From: a virus | Strand: one strand, 5' to 3' | DNA: 23,809 bases | IMG/VR virus record: IMGVR_UViG_3300029309_003906 | Span: 1 to 23,809 of that record | In this document: positions 1-5,921 of the stretch, in pieces | How the letters are laid out: each line of letters opens with the position of its first letter | Position numbering within the stretch: the first letter of the stretch is position 1 | Position numbers and translations under genes: made by a program | Notes under the pieces: model-generated | What the model saw: the letters and a program-made list of their open reading frames with translations, nothing else | Database searches by the model: none | Told to the model about the DNA's origin: nothing

Positions 1-1
1 C

Positions 2-613
2 GCTGCCGGCTTGCGACAGAGCGAATTGCTAGCCGCTAGCGGTCAAGGCTCTGCGTTTGAAGTCTACAAGCGATTACAGGCGCTAATCACGCAACCGCAA
101 GGGCTTGTTGTGCTCGATACTGTAACCGAGACTAGCGAAAGCATTTTGCGCGATCTAGCGAGCGACACAGGTACCGTGCAGATCCAGGCTTACGGCGAAC
201 AAAAGCACCGCTTAGCGCGCATCGTGCGAGCGCTTCGAGATGCTGCCGGTGCTGGTACTTGCGCAGTAGCGACAGCCCAGCAAGATGCGCAAGACATTGA
301 AGGGCTGCCGGGCAACTGGCACCCGGCAGTACGCAAGTCGATGGTTACCGATCTAGTCAGTCAGTTTGACTGCGTCGCCAGGCTACGACAGGTGCAGGAC
401 CACGAAAGCGAAGCGCTAAAGCTGGAAAGCGGCACACGCTATCTAGACTTTAGACCAACGCACCAGCAGGTTGCAAAATGTCGAACGGCTAGCGAACTGT
501 TCGCAGGGCGTGCCACGCAATGGCACATTTACCCTATGCGAAACCAAGAAGATGCAACGCAGCTTTATGCTGCACTAAAGCGCCGAGCGGCGCAGATTGA
601 AGGAGGCAAATAA
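2..613 (+). CDS. Sak4-like RecA-fold ATPase / single-strand annealing recombinase, 5' end outside window
   Basis: This is the C-terminal part of a RecA-fold ATPase of the phage Sak4 type, which promotes homologous recombination on single-stranded DNA. The frame is open to the window edge, so the TTG at position 11 is unlikely to be the true start and the Walker A motif must lie upstream. A Walker B-like strand, GLVVLDTVTET, is visible, followed by a helix-rich segment and the polar stretch VATAQQDAQDIEG, which fits the strand after Walker B in RecA-like folds. The context supports the call: the next genes are a DUF669-type protein, a RuvC-like resolvase and a DnaB-like helicase, a common phage replication set. 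The stop touches the next start (TAAATG), and the AAGGAGG just before it serves the next gene. An alternative is another phage AAA/RecA ATPase; without the P-loop the subfamily stays tentative. Confidence 0.72.
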   Translation, partial: AAGLRQSELLAASGQGSAFEVYKRLQALITQPQGLVVLDTVTETSESILRDLASDTGTVQIQAYGEQKHRLARIVRALRDAAGAGTCAVATAQQDAQDIEGLPGNWHPAVRKSMVTDLVSQFDCVARLRQVQDHESEALKLESGTRYLDFRPTHQQVAKCRTASELFAGRATQWHIYPMRNQEDATQLYAALKRRAAQIEGGK

Positions 614-1087
614 ATGTCTAATAGTTGGGATGATTGGGAGCAAAAAACTAAGACGGCTTTCGAGCCGCTACCGCCAGGGCAATATGTGGCGGTTATTGAT
701 AACGCTTCGGTCGAGTACAACGACAGAGGCGCACGAACTAAGATTACGCTTAAGGTTGTCGAAGGGCAGCACAACGGGCGCTTGATCTGGGAAAGCTACC
801 CGCACATCGACAAGTTCCGCTGGTTCGGTCGCATGGCTTGGGAGTCGCTAGGCTTTCAGCATGTGCCCGAAGGCGACAGCATGGAACAGATGTTCTTGAG
901 CATTAGCCGTGCGTTGACTGACTCGATCGGCAAAGCCGTGCGCGTCACGACCGATCAAAAGACAAGCACTTGGCAAGGTCAAGCACGCGTCAACGTGATC
1001 GTTCGCAGGCTGGAAGCTATGGCACCACCGCAGCAGCAGCAACAGCAACCGCAGCAGCTGCCCGGCGGATATGACGCGCCATGGTAA
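614..1087 (+). CDS. DUF669-like phage single-strand DNA-binding protein candidate
   Basis: The protein has 157 residues and begins MSNSWDDWEQKTKTAF. The middle is a compact beta-rich domain (about residues 20-135) with the pattern PLPPGQYVAVIDNASVE, typical of DUF669 phage proteins that often sit beside Sak4 ATPases and probably act as single-strand-binding proteins. After it comes a glutamine-rich linker (about residues 140-150, encoded by CAG/CAA repeats) and a short end, GGYDAPW. That layout resembles SSB proteins, whose disordered Q/G/P-rich tail ends in an aromatic residue after acidic ones; here the tip has one Asp, then Pro and Trp. A strong AAGGAGG sits 8-14 bases before the ATG. The end overlaps the next gene by 7 bases. 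The SSB role comes from family context and tail shape, not from a visible OB-fold signature. Confidence 0.7.
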   Translation: MSNSWDDWEQKTKTAFEPLPPGQYVAVIDNASVEYNDRGARTKITLKVVEGQHNGRLIWESYPHIDKFRWFGRMAWESLGFQHVPEGDSMEQMFLSISRALTDSIGKAVRVTTDQKTSTWQGQARVNVIVRRLEAMAPPQQQQQQPQQLPGGYDAPW

Positions 1088-1617
1088 TCCTTGGACTGGA
1101 TCCAGGCTTTGCTAACCTTGGCTGGGCGTTGCTCGATTGTAGCAGCGCTCAGCCTCGGTGCGTAGCTGGTGGCGTGATTAGAACTAAACCTGACCGTAAA
1201 GTTGCGCGCTGCGACGATAACGTGCGTCGGTGCGGCGATCTGGCAGACGCAATCAACCAGCTGCATAAAGAACACCGCTTCGCTTTTATCGCAGCAGAGG
1301 CGCAAAGCTGGACAAGGCACGCAAACGCCGATCGTGCAGTGGCGCAAGCTTGGGGTGTGATCGCTGCGCTTAGCGAAGTTTACGGCTGCCCGGTAATCCA
1401 GATGCGACCGCAAGACGTCAAATTGAAAATTTCAGGCAGTCGCAGCGCGTCGAAAGGTGCGCTACAAAACATGGTCGAACATCAAATAGTCAACGCACGC
1501 AAAATGTTGCAGCAACTTGCTAAGTCACAGCAAAATCATGCAAGCGATGCTTTAGCGGTTGCGCTTGCAAGTCAATCGCACCCGCTGGTGCAAACCGTCA
1601 AACGAATGAGAGGCTAA
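1081..1617 (+). CDS. RuvC-like Holliday junction resolvase
   Basis: The protein has 178 residues, close to the size of cellular RuvC. The fold shows an RNase H-like start, VILGLDPGFANLGWAL, with the first catalytic Asp at residue 7. A second acid lies in AAEAQSW (Glu73), and a C-terminal HASDALAVA motif gives His153 and Asp156. These positions match the acidic catalytic set of RuvC nucleases, which bind metal ions and cut four-way DNA junctions symmetrically. In a phage this enzyme probably resolves recombination or replication intermediates before packaging. The gene overlaps the 3' end of the SSB-like gene by 7 bases and is followed two bases later by the helicase start, so it is translated within the same operon. 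The family call is firm; the exact substrate is inferred. Confidence 0.88.
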   Translation: MVILGLDPGFANLGWALLDCSSAQPRCVAGGVIRTKPDRKVARCDDNVRRCGDLADAINQLHKEHRFAFIAAEAQSWTRHANADRAVAQAWGVIAALSEVYGCPVIQMRPQDVKLKISGSRSASKGALQNMVEHQIVNARKMLQQLAKSQQNHASDALAVALASQSHPLVQTVKRMRG

Positions 1618-1619
1618 CC

Positions 1620-2894
1620 TTGACACCTAATGAGGCAAACGCTCGGCAAGCAGAGCTTGGCTTGCTAGGAGCCCTTATGCTGGCAACGAAGATCGACCCA
1701 GCAATTACCGAAGAACTAACACGCGACGATTTTGCAGACGCAAGACACGCCGCAATATGGCAAGCGATCTGCCAAGAGGTGCGCAACGGTGGCGAAGATG
1801 CGCCCAGCCTGGTCGTCGTCGATTGGCTGCGACAAGCCGGCGATTTAGAGCTAGCCGGCGGCTTAGAATACGTCGACAGTTTTAACAGTCACACGATCCA
1901 ACGCAATTACGGCAGCGCCGCACAGTGTGCGCACGCTGTCAAACAATGCGCCAGGCTGCGCAGAATCGCCGCTAACGCAAAAGCAACGGCAGACGCTGCC
2001 GAAGGTTACGCCGAAGGGTCAACGGCTGCCCTAATCGAACTGCAGCAATCGCTAGCAGCGCTGACCAACGACACAAAGAGCGAAACCGTCAACGCCTGGC
2101 ACGCTTTGACCTATGATTTAGAGCTAACGTTTCGCCCTGGCGTGCGCACAGCAACGCCGCTCGATCAATATATGCCGCTTTCGCCTGGTCGCATGTTTGT
2201 TTTAGGCGGTCGACCCGGTCACGGCAAAACGACGTTGACGCTGCAGATTGCTTTGTCATTGCTCAAGGCAAACCCTGACGCGCAGACGTTGGTTGCTAGC
2301 TGCGAAATGACAGAGCCGGAACTAAGCCTAAAAGCGCTGTGCTGCTTAGAGGGTCGCAACTTTATCGATCAGGTGCGTAACGATAAACAGCAAGGACTGA
2401 TTGCCGTTGCGCACGCTGTGCAAGAGCACGCCGACACGTTGCAGCGGTTGCACCTAAAACCTACGCGCAGCATGGACGCAATTATCGCAGAGGCGCACGC
2501 TTTACACCGAACGCAACCGCTGACTTGCGTAGTCGTTGACTACCTTAGCGCTATGGACGCGCCAGGCGGTGGCAATCACGACACGCGAACGCGTGAAGTT
2601 GGCGCAGTGTCTCGATCGTGCAAAGCGCTGGCGCAAGCCTTAGACTGCATTGTTTTGGCAGCGTCACAATTAAACCGTGGCGCTAAGGACAGCAGCAAGC
2701 CCACGCTTAAATCGTTGCGTGACAGCGGCGAAGTCGAGCAAGACAGCGACGGCGTCGCATTGTTGCACCGACCAGATCACGACGACGACGAGGCAACGGC
2801 GCAATTGCTGATTGCTAAAAACCGCTGGGGCGAGTTAGCAACGATCAGCCTAGAACCTGACCTAGCAAATCACCGTTTTCAATGGGGCTTTTAA
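1620..2894 (+). CDS. DnaB-like replicative helicase
   Basis: The protein has 424 residues, slightly short for DnaB. The N-terminal part (about 1-110) matches the DnaB N-terminal helical domain in style: EANARQAELGLLGALML is the usual opening, with DFADARHAAIWQAI after it. After a linker comes a RecA-like domain with Walker A GGRPGHGKTTLT (about 196-207), the motif ASCEMTEPEL downstream, Walker B CVVVDYLSAM (about 302-311), ASQLNRGA, and a DSGEVEQDSDGVALLHRP region typical of DnaB motif H4. It should unwind DNA as a hexameric ring at the fork. The start is TTG at 1620, chosen because GAGAGG at 1608-1613 sits six bases upstream and the domain begins immediately; no ATG fits. The stop lies two bases before the preferred start of the next gene. 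Confidence 0.92.
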   Translation: MTPNEANARQAELGLLGALMLATKIDPAITEELTRDDFADARHAAIWQAICQEVRNGGEDAPSLVVVDWLRQAGDLELAGGLEYVDSFNSHTIQRNYGSAAQCAHAVKQCARLRRIAANAKATADAAEGYAEGSTAALIELQQSLAALTNDTKSETVNAWHALTYDLELTFRPGVRTATPLDQYMPLSPGRMFVLGGRPGHGKTTLTLQIALSLLKANPDAQTLVASCEMTEPELSLKALCCLEGRNFIDQVRNDKQQGLIAVAHAVQEHADTLQRLHLKPTRSMDAIIAEAHALHRTQPLTCVVVDYLSAMDAPGGGNHDTRTREVGAVSRSCKALAQALDCIVLAASQLNRGAKDSSKPTLKSLRDSGEVEQDSDGVALLHRPDHDDDEATAQLLIAKNRWGELATISLEPDLANHRFQWGF

Positions 2895-2896
2895 TC

Positions 2897-3832
2897 ATGG
2901 GCGTTATGGACAGAATTGCTGACGGCGCACGGGATTGGTCAGACATTATTGAGGATCGCCCGCTTTTGGTATCGGTTAGCGGTGGCAAAGACAGCACGGC
3001 AATGGCGCTATGGCTTATTGACCAAGGACTAAAAGATCGCTGTTATTGGGTTTTTGCAGATACAGGTTGGGAACACCCGGCAGTCTACGAGTACTTAACA
3101 TATTTAGAAGGCGTAATTGGACCAATACACCGAGCAACAAACAGCAAATACCCTGGTGGCTTTGCCGATCTAGTGCGTAAAAAAGGCATGTTCCCAAGCC
3201 GTAAATTTAGGTTTTGTACTGACCAACTGAAGGTCACGCCGATCCGTGAATATGCAGCACAGCTTGCCGAGGAGTTAGGCGATAACCTTATTAGTTGCGT
3301 TGGGATACGCGCAGCAGAAAGTCGCAGCCGTGCTGCGCTCGACATGTGGGATAGTGGCGGACCTATCAAGCTGGACACCTGGCGACCGATTATTGAATGG
3401 GGCGTTGAAGACGTGATTGAATACCACAACAAGCACAACGTCGTGCCGTGCACGCTGTACTTGCGCGACAAGCATCCGTCAGAACGTGTTGGCTGCTATC
3501 CGTGCATTATGAGCCGCAAGGCAGAAATACAAGCAGTCGCAGTGCATGATCAATGGCGCGTCGATGAAATAAGACAGCTAGAAGCTGACGCGCAAGAAAA
3601 GTATATTGAGCGCAACCAAGATTGGGAAGAACGCAACCTGCAGTTGCCAACGATGTTTCAAGGCAGACAGCAAGACGAAAACGGCAAGCGGTTAATGACA
3701 CCGATCGATAAGGTTGTTGAATGGTCGAAGACTTCTAGAGGTGGCAAGCAATTGCAATTGATCGAGACAGGACAGCCAGGCTGTCGTATGTGGGGATTGT
3801 GCGACATGGGGACAAACAACAATGATGTATGA
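2897..3832 (+). CDS. PAPS reductase / DndC-like PP-loop protein
   Basis: This is an adenine-nucleotide alpha-hydrolase (PP-loop) protein of the CysH/DndC superfamily. The PP-loop SGGKDST is at about residues 28-34, followed by WVFADTGWEHP, the usual second strand. FCTDQLKV (one Cys) and GCYPCIM (CxxC), with a further Cys in VVPCTLY, resemble the cysteine set that holds an iron-sulfur cluster in DndC and assimilatory reductases; two more Cys lie near the C terminus (PGCRMWGLCDMG). Known relatives reduce PAPS or activate sulfur for DNA phosphorothioation; which applies here cannot be told. No dndB, dndD or dndE partner is visible. Three in-frame ATGs exist (2882, 2897, 2906). I prefer 2897 because GGGG lies nine bases upstream and it falls just after the helicase stop. 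The gene is part of the replication operon. Confidence 0.85.
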   Translation: MGVMDRIADGARDWSDIIEDRPLLVSVSGGKDSTAMALWLIDQGLKDRCYWVFADTGWEHPAVYEYLTYLEGVIGPIHRATNSKYPGGFADLVRKKGMFPSRKFRFCTDQLKVTPIREYAAQLAEELGDNLISCVGIRAAESRSRAALDMWDSGGPIKLDTWRPIIEWGVEDVIEYHNKHNVVPCTLYLRDKHPSERVGCYPCIMSRKAEIQAVAVHDQWRVDEIRQLEADAQEKYIERNQDWEERNLQLPTMFQGRQQDENGKRLMTPIDKVVEWSKTSRGGKQLQLIETGQPGCRMWGLCDMGTNNNDV

Positions 3833-3986
3833 CGCAAGACAGATCATGCGCGCTATGCTGCTTGGCTTAGCGCCGCCAGACCACCGCAAGCTGCCGTATA
3901 GAAAGCTGCGACAAATTGGCTACACGCGCAATTCTGCAGAGGCGCTGGTGCTAGCGGCTAAAGAACAGCAACAAACCAAAGATTAA
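3822..3986 (+). CDS. small hypothetical protein, possible helix-turn-helix
   Basis: This 54-residue ORF begins MMYDARQIMRAMLLGL and ends AAKEQQQTKD. It overlaps the end of the PP-loop gene by 11 bases in another frame, consistent with translational coupling. Its codon use (GCG, GCA, CTG, CTA) resembles its neighbours. The middle, KLPYRKLRQIGYTRNSAEAL, reads like two short helices around a glycine turn, as in small DNA-binding helix-turn-helix proteins, but this is only a resemblance. It is the last gene of the rightward operon; its final 36 bases overlap the end of the convergent - strand gene. I do not recognise a family. It could be a small regulator or a non-functional ORF. Confidence 0.5.
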   Translation: MMYDARQIMRAMLLGLAPPDHRKLPYRKLRQIGYTRNSAEALVLAAKEQQQTKD

Positions 3987-4220
3987 GCCGGTAACAAACG
4001 AGGCGCTAGCGATTTGCACAGTGCGATCAGGCGCCGGCTCTGGACAAGCTGGGCAAGGGTCGCACTCGAAGGTTTTGCGTAACTCAACCTCACGCTTGCA
4101 AGCGATCGCCTCTTTTGCTCGCTTGGCGCTAATCAATACGCCGTCGCAAGGCACGGTTTCGCCTTGATCGACTGCCGCCGATGATACGCAAGGCGCTGAC
4201 AATAAAACAACCGCTAGCAT
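3951..4220 (-). CDS. small secreted / tail-anchored protein with Cys-rich middle
   Basis: The protein has 89 residues. A signal-peptide-like start, MLAVVLLSAPCVSSAAV, is followed by a soluble stretch with GETVPCDGVLISAKRA. Next are a charged helix, a cysteine/proline cluster (CDPCPACPEP) and a hydrophobic C-terminal segment, ASFVTGLIFGLLLFF, about 15-18 residues, likely a membrane anchor. No lipobox is present: the residues before the first Cys are S-A-P. Position at the end of the late operon, next to other tiny membrane proteins, suggests a lysis or envelope role such as a spanin-like or holin-accessory protein, but this is inference. Its start overlaps the end of the preceding gene by seven bases. 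Its 3' end overlaps the convergent + strand ORF by 36 bases. Even numbers of Cys in a presumably periplasmic region would allow disulfides. Confidence 0.62.
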   Translation of the reverse strand: MLAVVLLSAPCVSSAAVDQGETVPCDGVLISAKRAKEAIACKREVELRKTFECDPCPACPEPAPDRTVQIASASFVTGLIFGLLLFFSR

Positions 4221-4303
4221 TTACCAGCCACGCGCGTAAACGCAGCAGCAAGCAGCGTGCCAATAATTGCCCAAATAAAAAGCACAACAAGCGCAAACGT
4301 CAT
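4214..4303 (-). CDS. tiny single-span membrane protein (29 aa)
   Basis: This 29-residue ORF starts MTFALVVLFIWAIIGTLLAA and is almost entirely one hydrophobic helix (about residues 3-21) followed by a short positive tail, FTRVAGKC. A good ribosome binding site, GAGAAGGG, ends six bases before the ATG. The start codon overlaps the stop of the preceding 34-residue ORF (ATGA), and its own end overlaps the next gene's start by seven bases, so it fits a run of coupled genes. A longer reading of the same frame, starting at 4408 or 4423, is possible, but it would run over the 34-residue ORF and puts a soluble sequence before the helix. The function is unknown; a pinholin- or accessory-type membrane protein is one possibility. 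Confidence 0.55.
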   Translation of the reverse strand: MTFALVVLFIWAIIGTLLAAAFTRVAGKC

Positions 4304-4404
4304 TTTGTACCCTTCTCGCCCCAATAAAAACCCATGAGGAAACCGAAGCAAAGCCAGCTGCTCAGCATCGCCCAGAAAAGCCAATCGGTCAGATTTACGA
4401 TCAT
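4300..4404 (-). CDS. tiny single-span membrane protein (34 aa)
   Basis: This ORF of 34 residues begins MIVNLTDWLFWAMLSSWLCF and ends FYWGEKGTK. It is a single aromatic-rich hydrophobic helix (about residues 6-27) with a charged C-terminal tail. Its ATG overlaps the TGA of the upstream coiled-coil gene (ATGA at 4404-4401), and its own TGA overlaps the ATG of the 29-residue ORF in the same way. That double coupling, plus the clear membrane-protein character in only this frame, is why I call it real despite its size. It has no recognisable family. The place in the operon suggests a small lysis or membrane function. The competing reading is an N-terminal extension of the 29-residue ORF in the neighbouring frame, which looks less protein-like. 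Confidence 0.55.
   Translation of the reverse strand: MIVNLTDWLFWAMLSSWLCFGFLMGFYWGEKGTK
4310..4317 (-). promoter_or_regulatory. ribosome binding site of the 29-residue membrane ORF
   Basis: GAGAAGGG on the - strand, ending six bases before the ATG at 4303 and lying inside the 34-residue ORF. It supports the short start over the longer reading of the same frame. Confidence 0.6.
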
Positions 4405-4676
4405 TCATCAAGCAGCGCCGCAAGTTGGTCTCGATCGTCTCGGCTGTCGCCTAGATCACGCAAAGGCTCGACCGCTTGCGTTATTTCTTCTTCGAGCGCT
4501 TCTTGCCTTTTTTCGTTTTTGGCTTGGGCTTCTTGACGCGCTTTGAGTAGTTCGACCCGTGCATGTTTTCGCTCCATTCGTTTTAAAGAAAGCATAGCAA
4601 TAAAAGCCGACACTGCGCCGACCACCGCAAGAAAACCAGCAATAATCTTAGCTAGCACCGTCTCGACGCCTGCCAT
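4401..4676 (-). CDS. membrane-anchored coiled-coil protein, i-spanin-like
   Basis: The protein has 91 residues from the ATG at 4676. It carries an N-terminal membrane helix (about residues 8-29, AKIIAGFLAVVGAVSAFIAM). A long charged helix follows that looks like a coiled coil (KRMERKHARVELLKARQEAQ and on to about residue 75), then an acidic end. This layout is that of an inner-membrane spanin (Rz-like), which together with an outer-membrane lipoprotein disrupts the outer membrane at lysis. No lipoprotein partner with a lipobox was found nearby, so the role is tentative. A GTG at 4697 would add seven residues; I chose the ATG because the extension (MQRRRCT) lies inside the previous gene and adds nothing recognisable, though the ribosome binding site does not clearly decide. 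It overlaps the upstream gene by 29 bases. Confidence 0.6.
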   Translation of the reverse strand: MAGVETVLAKIIAGFLAVVGAVSAFIAMLSLKRMERKHARVELLKARQEAQAKNEKRQEALEEEITQAVEPLRDLGDSRDDRDQLAALLDE

Positions 4677-4839
4677 AGTACAGCGCCGACGCTGCACCTG
4701 TCAGCAAGCCTGCGCCCACATTATCGAATTCAGCCCAGCCAAACGCTGCAGCCGTAAACGTAAACAAGGCAACGCCCCAAGTTGCGCACAAGATAAGCGC
4801 TGTCGGCGCCTTGCCGCCTGGTTTCATAAAGTTAAGCAT
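4648..4839 (-). CDS. small two-helix membrane protein, holin candidate
   Basis: The protein has 63 residues with a short positive start (MLNFMKPGGKAP). A hydrophobic helix follows (about 13-35, TALILCATWGVALFTFTAAA), then a short loop (WAEFDNV), a second weaker hydrophobic stretch (GAGLLTGAASALYYG) and a basic end (RRRDGAS). Size and topology fit a small class II-type holin, which would let the endolysin reach the cell wall, but many small phage membrane proteins look like this. The start codon ATG is three bases after the stop of the upstream gene; a second ATG four codons later is also possible. The 3' end overlaps the next, coiled-coil gene. The pairing of a holin candidate with an i-spanin-like gene supports a lysis role. 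Confidence 0.55.
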   Translation of the reverse strand: MLNFMKPGGKAPTALILCATWGVALFTFTAAAFGWAEFDNVGAGLLTGAASALYYGRRRDGAS

Positions 4840-4842
4840 AAC

Positions 4843-5133
4843 TCAGCCCACGTATTGAATGACGTTGACAGTTTGCGCTGCGGTGCCATTGACAAACAGC
4901 GGCGAGCCTTTAACGCATGCCGTCTCAAACGTGCCGCCAGGTTGCACCAAAACGCCCAGCACGCTGTTGCTTGGTCCGATGTTAACGTTGTTTGCGCCGG
5001 TGTTGCTGATAATCACGTAATAGCCTGTAACCGTGATAGCGTCGTAGCCGCCTGTTAGCGTTTCCTCGCTAACGGTTGTGTCATTATTCCAGATCGGCGC
5101 GTTAGCTGCCTTGGCGTCTGTAGGGTTTGCCAT
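4843..5133 (-). CDS. small beta-rich virion-like protein
   Basis: The protein has 96 residues and no charged or helical stretches to speak of. It is mostly alternating small, polar and hydrophobic residues, as in a beta-sandwich: TLTGGYDAITVTGYYVIISN, then NIGPSNSVLGVLVQPGG and NGTAAQTVNVIQYV. I do not recognise the family. Because it directly follows the tail-fibre-like genes in the late operon, a role as a tail-tip, receptor-binding or decoration protein is plausible but inferred. A good site, AGGAGT (5141-5146), lies seven bases before the ATG and overlaps the stop of the LamG-like gene. The single Cys (ETACVKG) and lack of a signal peptide argue for a cytoplasmically assembled virion part rather than a secreted protein. 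Confidence 0.5.
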   Translation of the reverse strand: MANPTDAKAANAPIWNNDTTVSEETLTGGYDAITVTGYYVIISNTGANNVNIGPSNSVLGVLVQPGGTFETACVKGSPLFVNGTAAQTVNVIQYVG

Positions 5134-5144
5134 TGTTTTAACTC

Positions 5145-5906
5145 CTATGGATGCGCCGGCTTGCCGGCATAATAATCTCTAAGTATTTCATCTTGACTAA
5201 GTACGCGATCATAGACACGAAAAGTGTCAAAGTACCCACTCCACATGCTAAAGTTTGCTGCACCTAGACGATCGCCTTCACCGCTTGGTGTGCTCCATTG
5301 TTGATTTAGACCTACGGTAACGCTTTTATACTGCACACCGTTTACATAAGATCTTAGTGTGCCGGGGTCACCCGGTTGCCAAGTAAGAGCATGCAGATAC
5401 CATATATCATCGGAGTTAGTAGGGAACACATCTAAAACGAATGCGTTTCCGGTATTGTTAAATACATCTAAATCTAATGGTCCAAGCCCTGTATTTAAAT
5501 TTCGCAAAGACCAACCTTTGGTATTTGTGCGACCACGAGTGGACACATAACACACATCTCCTGCAGGCGGAGGGTCGGAAGAATCTCTAGCAATCCACGC
5601 AGTAAAGGTCCATGGCACATCGTGGCGCTGCAAAGTTGTTGGATTTGTTGTGTCAATAAACTGTACGACCTGACCCGAGCCAGGGTTATTCGAAACACCA
5701 TCCCAAAACCAAGGGCCTGGTGGCGTATCGCCTAAAACAATATTTACGTTGTCAGGCCTTCCAAACTTGCCGCCTGTCCAATTACCGTGATTTTGATTAG
5801 GGCTAATATCGTACCATTTAGCGTCCGACGCGTCTCCTGTGTCACGTTCGAAACGCGCTGTAGCGTCGCCGGTTGCGCTCGGTTGTTTTATGCGTTGCTT
5901 TCTCAT
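5145..5906 (-). CDS. LamG/concanavalin-like domain protein, probable tail-tip adhesin
   Basis: The protein has 253 residues. From about residue 30 on it reads as a LamG/concanavalin A-like jellyroll: WYDISPNQNHGNWTGGKFG, then VPWTFTAWIARDS, the central DIWYLHALTWQPGDPGTLR, YVNGVQYKS, and the closing signature YFDTFRVYDRVLSQDEIL. Such domains commonly bind glycans on phage tail tips. The first ~25 residues (RKQRIKQPSATGDATARFER) are polar and may attach it to the tail. The bulk of the gene is markedly richer in A and T than its neighbours (by eye, 21-23 of 60 GC on several lines against about 41 of 60 in the next gene), which suggests import of the domain. AAGGTGA before the ATG is a good ribosome binding site. 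Binding specificity is unknown. Confidence 0.75.
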   Translation of the reverse strand: MRKQRIKQPSATGDATARFERDTGDASDAKWYDISPNQNHGNWTGGKFGRPDNVNIVLGDTPPGPWFWDGVSNNPGSGQVVQFIDTTNPTTLQRHDVPWTFTAWIARDSSDPPPAGDVCYVSTRGRTNTKGWSLRNLNTGLGPLDLDVFNNTGNAFVLDVFPTNSDDIWYLHALTWQPGDPGTLRSYVNGVQYKSVTVGLNQQWSTPSGEGDRLGAANFSMWSGYFDTFRVYDRVLSQDEILRDYYAGKPAHP

Positions 5907-5921
5907 GCTGTCACCTTATCC

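Noticed and set aside
1024-1062. CAG/CAA repeat as a tandem DNA repeat or unstable element
   Set aside because: The repeat is explained by the glutamine-rich linker of the SSB-like protein, with mixed codons.
979-1413. 144-codon - strand ORF across the SSB-like and RuvC-like genes
   Set aside because: It is antisense to two well-supported genes; its Cys run is the reverse reading of the CAG/CAA repeat.
3960-4050. Bidirectional terminator at the convergent junction
   Set aside because: Short GCCGG/CCGGC and GCTAGC repeats are present, but no compact stem followed by a T run could be found.
5155-5169. GCCGGC-TT-GCCGGC repeat as a terminator
   Set aside because: It lies inside the end of the LamG-like coding frame with a two-base loop and no T run after it on either strand.
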